Of a DNA stretch of 64,000 nt, positions 53,937-63,960 are shown piece by piece. This stretch comes from Triatoma infestans (Eukaryota > Arthropoda > Insecta > Hemiptera > Reduviidae), in assembly GCA_011037195.1 (NCBI GenBank), contig JAAEAF010003542.1:1-64000 (forward strand). Direction: 5' to 3'. The notes beneath the pieces were generated by a model, which made no database searches, was not told the origin of the DNA, and worked only from the letters and a program-made list of their open reading frames with translations. Numbering within the stretch: the first letter of the stretch is position 1; the number at the start of each line of letters is the position of its first letter. The position numbers and the translations under genes were made by a program.

Positions 53937-54444
53937 AACTTTCAGATGCTGAATACGAGGAGAAGATCGGAAACAAATCCATAGAGAACGATCCAAAGGA
54001 TTCAGCTAATTCTTTACAGCAAACAGTGAACAACGATCTTACCGAACTCGCCGGCTGCACTAATAATGAATTTGTATTCTATGTTTGTAATTTTAAAACT
54101 TCTTTTGAAAAAGGTCTGAATTTCCATTTAAAAAGTCACATTATTGGGGATCAGTGCAAATGCTTATTGTGTAAATGTAGGACAGGATCTGTTAAAGATA
54201 TAAAGTAACATAAATCTGTTTATGCACCGTTTAAAGATTATCAATGTGATACGTGTAGTTTCACTATAAATTTTCGAAATTCAAAGTGAGACATAAAAAA
54301 GTGATGCATTTTGTTAGTATGTGACCAATGTTATTATCATACGTTTAGTAAAAACAGTTTTAGGAGACTATTAATATTATATCAAAGTGAGAAACCGTAC
54401 GCCAGTCAACTATGTAATTATCGTGCAATGTATAATAGTAATTT
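53937..54444 (+). pseudogene. C2H2 zinc-finger gene fragment, broken
   Basis: After TTTCAG (a possible 3' splice site at 53937-53942) the frame reads AEYEEKIGNKSIENDPKDSA, then FVFYVCNFKTSFEKGLNFH, LKSHIIGDQCKCLLCK (C2H2-like finger), stop at 54206-54208, then in shifted frames YQCDTCSFTINF and VCDQCYYHTFSKNSFRRLLI, YQSEKPYASQLCNYRAMYNS. Linkers like SEKPYA and spacing are those of tandem C2H2 fingers, but several zinc ligands are substituted (H to Y or L) and stops interrupt it. It is cut at 54444 by the Penelope-like element. Probably a degraded host gene copy, exon or processed; no upstream exon seen. Confidence 0.6.
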
Positions 54445-55410
54445 AATATATAACCAAATAGACTATGGGATTTACAGAAAACCCACTTCTACTGACACCA
54501 TAATGCCTCCCAGTTTCCACTATTCCACTCAACACAAACTAGCAGCCCTCAGACACCTAACTAACAGGCTAGAACCTATATTACTTACAGCGACTAACTA
54601 CAAACAAGAACTCAACACCACACACCATAGCCACAAAAAACGGACACCCTGCTAGCGTTGTCAACAAATTATTAAGAAAAAACAGACTAAACCGCAACCA
54701 AGACGAAAACCCCACAACACCCAACATATTCGCCGGTTTCACATAGGGAAGAGGCTTGCAAACTGACAAACTTTTTCAAAATACTCTTGCGCAGAGGCAA
54801 TATTGTAACCAATGAAGGTCTCCTGAGTTACGATTATTGCTAGTTGAAAACTTTTGTTTTCAAAATTCTAGACTTGAGAACAGCATTCAAAACAAACAAT
54901 AAACTTATAAACAAAATATGCACACATACAGAAACAACCAGCCTGTATAACAAAAGTGGTATATACAAACTCTCTTGCCCTGAATGCAATTGCACGCACG
55001 TAGGCCAGAACGAAAGACGCCTCAAAGACAGGTTCAAATAACACCTACACTTATGCTAACCACCTTTCAAAGAACAACCACGAACCACAAAATATAGAAA
55101 AAACGATGGTCCTATTACACCAAGGCACAAAGGAAGCGAATGGACATTCTAGAAAAAATAGAAATATAAAAACACAAGACTATCTACAAAAACATAATTT
55201 TTTTTTTATGGCATTAGTTCTCTCGGCCATAGTCATTTCCGAACTTATGGATGAATCACTTCACCCCCTGCTCACAGCTAGAGTCATTCCGCCATCCCAA
55301 ACAGCGTACTGCTACTACTCTACTATTACAAAACATTCACTCCAACTCATTCACGCTAATAAATACGCCTGTATTAATGTTTTGTTAAATAAGAAAGATT
55401 AATTATTAAG
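54445..55410 (+). mobile_element. Penelope-like element, 5'-truncated
   Basis: RT C-terminal motif then GIY-YIG endonuclease, the arrangement unique to Penelope-like elements. 5' truncated at the RT end. The right boundary is uncertain because it runs into the LINE tail at about 55349-55410. Confidence 0.8.
54465..55310 (+). pseudogene. Penelope-like RT end and GIY-YIG endonuclease
   Basis: YGIYRKPTSTDTIMPPSFHY and STQHKLAALRHLTNRL (54471-54580) match the conserved RT end of Penelope-like ORFs. The GIY-YIG nuclease is at about 54940-55041: SGIYKLSCPECNCTHVGQNE, with GIY followed by T-H-V-G in the place of Y-I-G, CPEC zinc-type cysteines, and RRLKDRF with the catalytic Arg. Frame shifts near 54655, 54770 and 55045; the tail (55106-55310) has MVLLHQGTKEA and ISELMDESLHPLLTAR. 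It is inactive. Confidence 0.75.
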
Positions 55411-55475
55411 TATTAAGGCCATTGTGCCTATAAACATTATTCTTTCTCACTTGGTACTATATACATGAACTAAGT

Positions 55476-55506
55476 GGGGTGAAGTACTCGATATTCCTCA
55501 CACCCC
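55476..55506 (-). other. 3' UTR stem-loop (GGGGTG/CACCCC)
   Basis: GGGGTG (55476-55481) pairs with CACCCC (55501-55506); loop AAGTACTCGATATTCCT. A further half-copy (CTCCTCTCACCCCGTTAT) is at 55610-55630. Confidence 0.6.
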
Positions 55507-55859
55507 GTTATGCCTAAGGCTAAAATGTAACATTCATCCTAACACATCTACCCCATTAAATACAATCATCAAAATAAATACAGGCTATATAAAGCTATAT
55601 TCCTAAACTTACTCCTCTCACCCCGTTATACCTAAATGTACAGTAACCTAGACCTAATTAAAGCTTTTTTTTACTCCTCAAATACGCTGTTATAGGATTA
55701 GATATTTGCGTTCTGTTTATTAATTTGGATTCTATGCTTTTCATATTTTTATTTTGCATTGTTTTATGAATTCCAGTATGATTTCTACAATTATCTCATC
55801 CGGCTTCGTTACAATGCATTTATAATAAAAGGATTCGCCATCTCCTTGGTTAATTTCTC

Positions 55860-56372
55860 TAGCATCTTACTTCTCTCCGCTTCATACCTGGGGCAAATCA
55901 TAAAAATATGTTCTAGACTTTCAACCACCTGACATTGGGGCAACTACGTGTGCTCTCTACATTAATTTTGTGTAGGTACTCTTTACATATACCATGGTTT
56001 GTTCGTAGGCGACTTATAATGCGCACTATATTTTTTTGAGTTTTTTTGGATTGGGGGTTCACCAACCTCCGTGGCTCGCTTTGCTAGAAAGTCTGCCCTT
56101 TGATTTCATTCAATTCCCACGTGGGCTTTTATCCAAATCAACCTAATAGTTCTACCCTCCTCTTTCATTACATTTGACAATTCAATTATTTCTAATAAAA
56201 TATAATTCATCTTAGCAGAGATTTTCAGATTTTGAAGTGCTGAAATGGCACTTTGACTGTGCGTTAAAATAACTGCATCTTTTATACATATTGATTTTAG
56301 GTATTTAGGAGCCATTAATATGGCCATCGTTTCGCAGGTGTAAATGCTAACTATATTTGGTAATGTAAACAT
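55860..56372 (-). pseudogene. RNase H and zinc knuckle of LINE ORF2
   Basis: NIVSIYTCETMAILMAPKYL (acidic ET/EL block), AVILTHSQSAISAL (Asp replaced: THS in place of TDS), TIRLIWIKAHVGIE (His region), 56372-56106. Beyond a frame break FLAKRATEVGEPP and PWYMQRVPTQN; a Cys/His knuckle remnant (PQCQVVESLEHIFMICPRY) at about 55940-55885. Catalytic Asp change and stops make it dead. Confidence 0.7.
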
Positions 56373-56429
56373 TTTTTCAGTATTATTTTGCGAATCATAT
56401 ATGCTACATCAGTAGCATATATGTGCCGC

Positions 56430-56620
56430 TTCGAGGACAGAACTTTTACTCCCTCACTCACTCTCCTACCCTTATCCATTACATCCTCACCCTATTCCCT
56501 TCCTTCCTCCCCCATCCTCTCACCCTCTTCCTACCAACCCCTCTGCCAATATTCCTCTACCCCCTTCACTGTCATCCACTCAACCCCATCTTCCAGCTAT
56601 CCCCTCTTCTGGATTTTTCC
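56430..56620. repeat. C/T-rich low-complexity tract
   Basis: A pyrimidine-rich run of CTCC, TTCC and CCTC words on the plus strand. Open frames there are composition artefacts. Confidence 0.6.
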
Positions 56621-56659
56621 TGTACTCTAGTCCAGTTCGACGAGCTCTTCCACTAACCC

Positions 56660-57181
56660 TCTCCACGCTTGCCCTCCTTCACCGGATGTTTCCTATGTAC
56701 TTGTCTAGTTGGATAAGCTCTTCCACTCTTCCCTCTACAGTGTGTTGAAAAATAATTTTTTTTACCTTACGTAAGCAAATTCGAACTGCAATTTTCTTTC
56801 TCAAAGGCCATTGTACTAACCACCCAACCAGAGGGGTGAATTGGCATAATTAGTTTTAATCAGATTTTTATATCTCGCCTGAATGATTCATCTTTCCCTG
56901 AGTATGTGTTATGTCCAGGGTTCATTGACCATTAGCGTGCATGTGTATGCATGTTTTTCACTGCAACAATGCTGTGTGTGTGAGATTTAAAGATATACTA
57001 TGTCCAGGATTCATTGACCTTTGATGAGCAAAATGGAGATCACAATAATATGAAATAAAAGTATTGCTTATTAAGTGTTATATTTCATTTTCCCACGGAA
57101 ACTGCTGACAAATTAAAAAACAATGCGATTTCTGCATTATTAAAGTTTTTTCCACTATCCTTCGATTAAAACATTTAAATT

Positions 57182-57213
<32 letters not shown>

Positions 57214-57300
57214 ATGATATATTATTATATATTTTATTATTACTTCAATTTACGCGTTATGCCTGGAGAAAAAAGCCGTGAGATATTAAAACACTAATTG
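56660..57300. other. AT-rich stretch with (TA)n
   Basis: TATGTCCAGG(G/A)TTCATTGACC occurs at 56927 and 56999, a short direct repeat. (TA)n at 57188-57216. Nothing else. Confidence 0.4.
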
Positions 57301-57501
57301 CCTTGTTTTTATAAAATTTGTTCAACAAGCTCTAGATTATAGAAATAAAGCCAATCATTAAAACCTACAATTTCATAATTAATAATTATAATAAAATAAA
57401 ATAGTAATTTTCTTTGTTATATGTAATTTTGCTTTTCTTTTTATGTATACATTAATAAGCAAACTCTGGCAGACGGCTTCATGCCATGGTATACGTAATA
57501 C
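57300..57501 (+). mobile_element. 3' UTR scrap of the 7935-10510 LINE family
   Basis: AAACTCTGGCAGACGG (57461-57476) and GCCATGG repeat the 3' UTR block of 10417-10444, with a T-rich lead like that copy. It is cut at 57501 by the poly(T) of the next LINE. Confidence 0.55.
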
Positions 57502-57963
57502 TTTTCTTCTTTTTTTTTGCGCATCGACAACTTAGGTCATTAACGCCGAAGTAGTTCTTTAGGACCACTCGAGCTGGGATGGCGCTTTCTTTCTCCCCAC
57601 GATATCCATCGCAGCTTCCATTAGAAGTAGCATGGAACCAGGGGATACTGTAGCATGATTGCCGTCTCCTCCTCACTTAGGAGCCAGGCGAAGCCATCGA
57701 AGCCATCGACGGGGGGGGGGAGGAGAACTGACAATGACGCGTGACGCCATCCTCTTCCTTTCTCACCTGAGGGGGGATACCAGAATGGTAGCATTATAGC
57801 CACCCCCTGCCGCACTTTGTTTTGCCTCAATTTTACCTATCAACTATCGCGTATTAACATGATATGAAATCTATGTACTAGTAGTGTTTACACGCCCTGC
57901 AAACGTATTTTCCACATCATCTCTACTAAAAGTTATATTAAAAGTGTTATTTGTTTCAGATGT

Positions 57964-58086
57964 GGGTGGAGTACTCTTTTAAAGGTTCTACCACCCTCTA
58001 AAATGAACTAAATAACCTAGTAAGCTACAACTAAAGAGACTAGAATTGGGGGTGAAGTACTTCTATAAAAAATTCCTTGCACCCCC
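57964..58086 (-). other. Two 3' UTR stem-loops
   Basis: GGGTGG (57964-57969) pairs with CCACCC (57991-57996), and GGGGGTG (58048-58054) pairs with CACCCCC (58080-58086). Loops start AGTACT(T/C)T. They occupy the same side of the repeat array as 21282-21389 does in the sister copy. Confidence 0.65.
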
Positions 58087-58138
58087 CAGATAAAATTCTA
58101 ACTTAAAAACATTCACACCAACACCCAAGCCAATAAGT

Positions 58139-58283
58139 ACTTTCATGCTAATAAATACACTTACGCTAATAAATATACCCACGCTATTAGATACACTCAC
58201 GCTAATAAATACATTCACACTAATAAATACATTCACCTTATATCCATTCATTCTATGGGGAGGTACTCGATACTCCATTCCCC
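58139..58283 (-). repeat. 18-bp array and one stem-loop in 3' UTR
   Basis: Six degenerate units of CTAATAAATACATTCACR at 58139-58235 and a TGGGGA/TCCCCA stem-loop (58256-58261 with 58279-58284; loop GGTACTCGATACTCCAT). Same architecture as 21425-21738. Confidence 0.7.
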
Positions 58284-58311
58284 AAATAAATAAAAACCTA
58301 ACCTACCTTAC

Positions 58312-59919
58312 TTAAATCTTATTGAATGGGTTTATATTCTTTAAAAAGGCAAATGACCCTTTAGTGTATGAAGAACCCTCTTTCAAGATCGCGCGCAAAT
58401 CATGTGGCAAGCCTACTCGTTGTCTATGTATCCGCAGAGCCTGACACCCTTCCAGTACATGTGCCACAGTTATTCTCTCCCTACAAAGAGGGCATCTAGG
58501 TCGCCTTTCACCTACCAGGAAATGCTCATGTGTTATCCGCGTATGTCCAATCCTGAGCCTCGTAAGTATAACAGATTCCCGCCGCGGGAGGTTCTCGACC
58601 GAAACAGCTCGTACGTATGGCTTTATTTCTCTTAGTTTGTCATTGCTGATGTTCCAATGTATTTGCCATTTTCTAATCACAGAGGTTTTCATAAAAGTTT
58701 GCATGTCAGTAGGGCGCACGGCGCAGATTATGTCTACATTATCAGCGGCAGCACTTTTTGCCGCCAAATCAGCTTTCTCATTGCCAGACACACCAATGTG
58801 GCTTGGCACCCATACAAATATTACCTCTTGATTTCGTGTACGTAACTGAAGCAGTGTTTCATAAATATTTATAACCATAGGATCAGTCGAGAACTTGTCT
58901 CGGAGAGCCTGTATTGCGCTTAAGGAATCTGTTAATACCAATGCCTTTCTGTAGTTGCTGTCGATGGTCAGTTTCAATCCCTGCCAGATTGCGTAAATTT
59001 CTACCGTGTATACGGTAGCATAGTGAGGGAGTGTCCAAGTCATGGTAACTCCTTCAGTGTAAATAGCGCAACCTACGCCGTCGTCTATCTTTGAACCATC
59101 TGTGAAGATGGGTCGGTAGTCCATGTGGCTATTTAATATTTCTAAAAGTTTTCCTCTATAAACTACCGAAGGCGTTTCATCTTTTTTGAATATTGACAGG
59201 TCTAAACGGACACATGCGGGATTTAGCAACCAAGGTGGAAAAGGAGCAGTGCCCCAAGGTTCCACTGGTCCCAATTCTAAGCGTTCTGCTTCTAGGAAGC
59301 TTTTAGCTCGAATTCCGTAGGGCCGCGTCCGCGTAATTTGCTCTTGGTATTCTTCATAGCTCGGGCTCTCAAATATGGTTTTAAACATTGGATGTGTCGG
59401 TTTTCCCCATATTCCGGCGAAATAGGTCAAGGTTAACTGCTCCCTCTTAAGTTGTGGGGGGAGAAATCCCGACTCTGCGTAGAGGCTCTGAAGAGGACTT
59501 GTGCGGAAGGCGCCTGTAATTAGTCTGATTCCTTCATTATAAATTTTGTCCAATATCCTAAGACGTGACTTACGCGCGGAATTATATACTGGTGCTCCAT
59601 AATCTAATTTGGAACGGGTGAGACAAATGAAAATGCGTTCCAGAATTTTTCGCTCCGTTCCCCACTTGTAACTTCCTAGAAATTTGAATATGTCGAGGGT
59701 TCTTTTTGCTTTGGTGTATGTTAATTCTAAATGTTCCTGCCAACTTAGTTTACAGTCAAATGTGGGGCCTAGAAACCGTACGCTTTCTTTATACTCTATC
59801 GGTATGCCGTCTAAATATAAAACGGGTGGGTCATGTTCATGTCTCAGACGACAGAAATGAAGGCACACTGTTTTTTGTCTTGAGAATTTAAAACCGTTTC
59901 TAGAAGCCTCACTTGCCAC
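58312..59919 (-). CDS. RT thumb to zinc knuckle of LINE ORF2, long open frame
   Basis: A 535-codon open frame. FLGPTFDCKLSWQEHLELTY (RT thumb), LDYGAPVYNSARKSRL, a connection segment, RNase H with PIFTDGSKIDDGVG (59118-59080, catalytic Asp), VYTVEIYAIWQGL (Glu), LVLTDSLSAIQAL (Asp), and VIFVWVPSHIGVSGNEKAD (His, Asp). The C-terminal knuckle is CPLCRERITVAHVLEGC (58491-58441). The upstream RT core with YVDDLAIYLSG (about 60005-59970) is in a different frame, so ORF2 as a whole is broken, but this part is the least decayed coding stretch in the window. The initial codon is an internal one. Confidence 0.85.
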   Translation of the reverse strand: MASEASRNGFKFSRQKTVCLHFCRLRHEHDPPVLYLDGIPIEYKESVRFLGPTFDCKLSWQEHLELTYTKAKRTLDIFKFLGSYKWGTERKILERIFICLTRSKLDYGAPVYNSARKSRLRILDKIYNEGIRLITGAFRTSPLQSLYAESGFLPPQLKREQLTLTYFAGIWGKPTHPMFKTIFESPSYEEYQEQITRTRPYGIRAKSFLEAERLELGPVEPWGTAPFPPWLLNPACVRLDLSIFKKDETPSVVYRGKLLEILNSHMDYRPIFTDGSKIDDGVGCAIYTEGVTMTWTLPHYATVYTVEIYAIWQGLKLTIDSNYRKALVLTDSLSAIQALRDKFSTDPMVINIYETLLQLRTRNQEVIFVWVPSHIGVSGNEKADLAAKSAAADNVDIICAVRPTDMQTFMKTSVIRKWQIHWNISNDKLREIKPYVRAVSVENLPRRESVILTRLRIGHTRITHEHFLVGERRPRCPLCRERITVAHVLEGCQALRIHRQRVGLPHDLRAILKEGSSYTKGSFAFLKNINPFNKI

Positions 59920-61476
59920 CTTGTCTATAGACTGTTGAAGAGTTGTTCCGACCTCATTTAGATTATCACCAGATAGATAGATGGCGAGGTCGTCAACGTA
60001 TAACGATACTTGAGTAGGTTCCTCTATAATTTCGGCTAGAAGTTAACCGCCACTAGGAACAACGTTACACTAAGAATCGACCCCTGAGGTACGAGGTGTG
60101 TAAATTAAGTAATGAGACTGATTTTCTAGTGTTCGATCTGGCAACACTGGAGACGCGGCGCATGCGTGTTACGGCAAGTAAACATCTGATACACGTCCAG
60201 TGCAAATTTGAAAATGCTAGAGTTGTTGCACTGTCCGTAGTGACTTTTTTTGTGAGCAAGGTTTTTTCAGTGCGTTTTAAAAGTGAGTGACATCAATTAC
60301 GAGCAACGTATTCCATTTTCTAATGTATAGGGGTCTGATAATACTGACCCCAGACGCACGCGGAACCTCCGTGATTTCAGGAATTCGTCTAAGAACCTTG
60401 CAAATTCCCTCTTGGTCCCCACTCATGGCACTTCCGCAAAATCGCATGTCTCCAGGTAGTATCATATGCCTTTTCAAGATCGAAAAACACGGCCAGTACG
60501 TGCTGTCTACGCATAAAGGCGTTCTGTATGTATGTTTCTAAACTACACATCTGATCTAAGGTTGAGCGATATCTGCGGAATCCTGCTTAATACTGGCTGT
60601 AAAGTCCTCTTGACTCGAGTATGTATACTAGCCTATAATTCACTACAGCTTCGAGGACTTTTCTCAAGCAGGTGGTCGAAGAGATAGGTCTATAGCTTGA
60701 GGTATCACTGGGGTCTTTGCCTTCTTTTAGTATCGGAACAATGAGGGATTCCCGCCAAACATCAGGGTACTGACCGTTCTCCCATATGTGATTATACAGA
60801 TTGAGAAGTTGTTCCTTCCCTGACATAAGTTTTTTAACATTGCATAAGGGTTGCCGTCCACGCCTGGCGTGGAGTCCCTGGTTTTCTTTAATGCGTTTTC
60901 AAGTTCTGGCACAGTTAGCGGAGAATTATACACCTTACTAGTGGCGGTATCAAAATCAAGGGACTGGAGCTCCAACTCAATTTTGCGCCGGATAAATTCA
61001 GCTGAGTATGCCTGACTTCCCGACATTTCTGAGAAGTGTTAGGCAAAGCACTCGGCTACATCCTGTGGCTCAGTTAAAGGTACGTTATTTATTAGAAGGA
61101 CTGGTATTGATGGAATATTGCGTCGACCAGAGAGGGTTTTTATCTTATTCCATACTTCTTTTAGTGTCGTCGACGTCGAAATTCCCGAAACATAGGAAGC
61201 AAGGGTTTCTTTCTTTGCTTTTCTTATGATGTACCTCTCTCTGGCTCTTAATCTTTTGAAAGCTGTCAAATTTTCTATTGTTGGGTACCTTTTAAGTTTA
61301 TTAAAAGCCCGCTTTTTCGCTTGGTTGGCAAGCTTGCACTCAAGAGTCCACCACGGAACCGGAGGTCTTGGAATTCTACCGCCTACTTTTGGTATAGTAC
61401 CCTCAGCGGCATCTACTAAAGCCTTCGTAAGCAAGGTTGCGTCAAGACGATTAACATCTCCTGTGGGCGGAGGCAT
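59920..61476 (-). pseudogene. RT core of LINE ORF2, frameshifted and interrupted
   Basis: Linker GGRIPRPPVPWWTLECKLAN, RERYIIRKAKKETLASYVSG, LLINNVPLTEPQDVAECFA (61476-61039); RT blocks TPGVDGNPYAMLKNL, SSYRPISSTTCLRKVLEAVV (60826-60587), a short lost stretch, then 60477-60300 and, after a 202-bp insertion, YVDDLAIYLSGD to the thumb. Frame changes near 61030, 60840, 60590 and 60300. Stop-codon and frame evidence say this copy is inactive. Confidence 0.8.
60096..60297. mobile_element. 202-bp insertion flanked by TACGAG
   Basis: TACGAG occurs at 60090-60095 and 60298-60303; the sister copy (23440-23480) has no counterpart for the intervening bases. The insert begins GTGTGTAAATTAAGTAATGA and ends AGTGAGTGACATCAAT, with no terminal inverted repeat or poly(A). 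It contains GC-rich GAGACGCGGCGCATGCGTG and may be a fragment of a DNA transposon or other repeat. Confidence 0.55.
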
Positions 61477-62211
61477 ACTACTTTAACAGTGAAAGCTGGC
61501 CAATTTGCCCTTCTCATATCATACTTTTTGGGCATAATATAATCTGCTCTGGAGATGGAGCTCTTTACTATTATTGGGTAGTGGTCACTATGGTACAGGT
61601 CATTGGTTGTTGTCCATTCTAATTGAGTCGCTAAAGTAGGTGTTGCAATAGTGAGATCAATAGCACTAAAAGTACCTGAATGTGCTTTAAAATGTGTAGA
61701 GGCACCGTTATTAAGAAGCATTAAGTTAGCATTATCAACTATCTCCTCTAGAGCCTTTCCCCGGGCATCGCTTTTGCCTGAGCCCCACCAAGTGTTGTGC
61801 GAGTTAAAGTCTCCCATTAATAACACCGGTGCAGGCAGTTAAGAGAGGAGTTTCTTCAGGTCCTTTTTCCGCCAATAAATATCTGGTAGGTAAATGCTTA
61901 CTAAGGTGACCTGTAGCGGTGCTTCCAGGCGCACGGCCACAACTTGTAAATTTGTATTAAGCATTAGCCTCATGCTAGTTACATTGTTTCTAATGCAGAC
62001 AGCCACTCCTCCATGCGCCCTTCCACCTGGGGCAGGGTTGTACCTCCTTATTGTACATTTTGTATCCGGGAACCTGAATTGTATGTCCCGGACGTAACTT
62101 TGTCTCTTGGAGGCATCCACCAAATGGCCGGTATTCCGCTACCATGCGGCGAAGTCCTTCTATATTATTAATAAAGCCCCGCAAGTTCCATTGGATTAAA
62201 AACTCAGTCAT
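61416..62211 (-). pseudogene. AP endonuclease of LINE ORF2
   Basis: MTEFLIQWNLRGFINNIEGL at 62211 is the ORF2 start (N in WNLRG is catalytic). CLQETKL carries the catalytic Glu, then after a shift HGGVAVCIRNNV, LVSIYLPD, MGDFNSHNTWWGS (61823-61785; GDFN), TFSAIDLTIATP, and YHSDHYPIIV (SDH, catalytic His). All endonuclease motifs remain, with two frame changes near 62015 and 61830. It nicks the target DNA to prime reverse transcription in active relatives. Confidence 0.85.
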
Positions 62212-62430
62212 TTTAGCGACTTATTACAGTTACCACTTCGGGCATGATTTTTCACGTCGTAAATTGACATATTCAAGCGATATTTTTAAATATATATAAA
62301 AGTTACCCAATTTTTTAGTATCTACAAACTTGTCTAAAAACTTGTGTGTAGTCCTTAAAAATTATATAACCACCATAAAAATCATTGTGGTATAAATTGC
62401 TATTCACGGTTATTTGTTAAATAACAGGTC
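62212..62430 (-). other. Spacer between ORF1 and ORF2
   Basis: About 220 bp of AT-rich sequence between the ORF1 stop and the ORF2 start. Confidence 0.5.
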
Positions 62431-63960
62431 TTATTCTGTGGCGTTCTTACTAGTTTTTCTTTTTGTCCGCCCTTTTCTTTTACGTGTTGAGGGGCGATCT
62501 GATAATCCACCCCCTTCCGACTCGGAGGCATCTAAATCCGTCCCTAGTAATTGCCATTGTTTGCGCGGGGAACGGAGATTATAAGAAGTGGATGTGGAGG
62601 CTGGAGAGCTTCCATCTTCCTTACAAATGTTGCTCCTTTGAGCTTTGGTCTGTTCTGGTAACAGTTTTGATTTTTGATTTCTCCTCTTTGGTAGCGGGCA
62701 AGGTAGTTTAACTACCTGCCAAGCATCCTGTGAAGAGGCAGAAATTTCTTTTGGCGGTATTAAGCCCGCCTTATTTGAATTATCCCCACTGACTGTGGGA
62801 GTAGCTGCCAACCATGGGGCCGGCATTGACGGGCTTACACCCATCAATTTATTTGGGTCCCCACTGGTTGTGGGGATTATTGAAGCCAGCTCCTTGGCCG
62901 GCGATGCTCCATTAAGAGCAGTATGTACGTGTGGTGGGTGATCTCCCACCTTATTCATATTTCCCCTTAAAGCCGGGGATGAGTTCGCCATAAATTGGTA
63001 TGCCAATGAGTTTGCTTTATCAGCAAAAGTCACAGACGGTGCCACATAATATTTGATCTCAACAATCGTCCTAACTTCGGGATAAGACAAATGTTGAAGA
63101 GATTTTAATTCTGGATCTCTTTCTCTTTCAATAATATTGGACACACGTTTGATTTAGCATTGTGGTCACCCCCACAGTTTATGCATTTTATAGGCGGGCT
63201 ATATTCCCCTTCGTGTCTGGTTTTTCCGCAAACACACAATTCTTCTACTGCTTTGCACTGCTGTGATGTATGTCCAATCGCTGGCACTTGTAACAGCGCA
63301 TGGGCGAAGGGACATAGGGGCGGACTTTGAGCTTATAGAAAGCAGCCTCAATTTCTGTAGGCGGAATTGGTCTGTTAAATGTAAGAACCCGAGAGGCAGT
63401 GTCAATTACACATTCACCCTGCCTTCTCTTAATCCTTCGTACATCAGTTACACCTTCGGGTGCCAATCCTTCCTTAATATCATCGAGGGCAATGTTTAGG
63501 AAATCTCTGCATGTTATAACACCCTGGGATGAATTCAATCTCTTATGTGGAGCTGCTTCGATATCCATATCTCCGATATTCTTTAAGGCCAGTATTGCTG
63601 TTGCTTGACTGGGAGTCGCAGCTTCAATACAAATTGAGCCATCCCCTAGCTTTTTTATACTTTTTGTCTTACCTAGCGTATTTTTAAATTAATGCACTCA
63701 ATTTAAAGGAACAGCTAGTGCTAAAGCTTCCTTCTTTCTTTTTTTAGAGTGAAAAAACGGGCCCAGTTGTCCTGTTCAAAGTTCAGAAACTGTATTATCT
63801 CCGTCTTCTTTCCAATGTTGCCTCCCTTTGCTTTCTTCCTCAGCTGCAACATTGGCTGAATTAAGAGCCACTGCTGACGTAATTTCCTTGTCCTTGCCAG
63901 GGTCTAAGCCAGTTAATCCGTGTCCGAAAGATGATTAAGAATGGTTGGGGAGAGGGGTTT
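62431..63960 (-). pseudogene. ORF1 (gag-like, CCHC) of LINE
   Basis: Upstream part (to about 63960) has HGLTGLDPGKDKEITSAVAL and GPFFHSKKRKKEALAL fragments; then KTKSIKKLGDGSICIEAATP, IEAAPHKRLNSSQGVITCRD and RRIKRRQGECVIDTASRVLT (63568-63400), YVPSPMRCYKCQRLDIHHSS, CVCGKTRHEGEYSPPIKC and CINCGGDHNAKSNVCP (63300-63150; three CCHC knuckles, the first broken by a shift at about 63255), then a long Pro/Ser-rich tail ending TRKRKGRTKRKTSKNATE. I-type gag proteins look like this. Frame shifts near 63655, 63260 and 63120. Confidence 0.75.

Larger units (their letters stand above)
55349..56375 (-). mobile_element. 3' fragment of RNase H-bearing I-type LINE
   Basis: Minus strand: RNase H end (56372-56106), a knuckle region (about 55950-55860), then 3' UTR with hairpin 55476-55506 and one unit of the 18-bp repeat (55349-55370). 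Same family style as the LINE at 17663-33069. 5' truncated at about 56375. Confidence 0.7.
57502..63960 (-). mobile_element. Nearly full-length RNase H-bearing LINE
   Basis: Poly(T) 57502-57518 is the 3' poly(A). Sense order: ORF1 (63960-62431), spacer, ORF2 endonuclease (62211-61416), RT (61476-59700), RNase H (59130-58740), zinc knuckle (58510-58430), 3' UTR with hairpins and 18-bp array, poly(A). The 5' end may extend beyond the window. Same family as the truncated copy at 20893-24540. A 202-bp insertion at 60096-60297 interrupts RT. Confidence 0.85.

Noticed and set aside
56388..56656. Pro/Ser/Leu-rich plus-strand frames
   Set aside because: C/T-rich low complexity; composition artefact.
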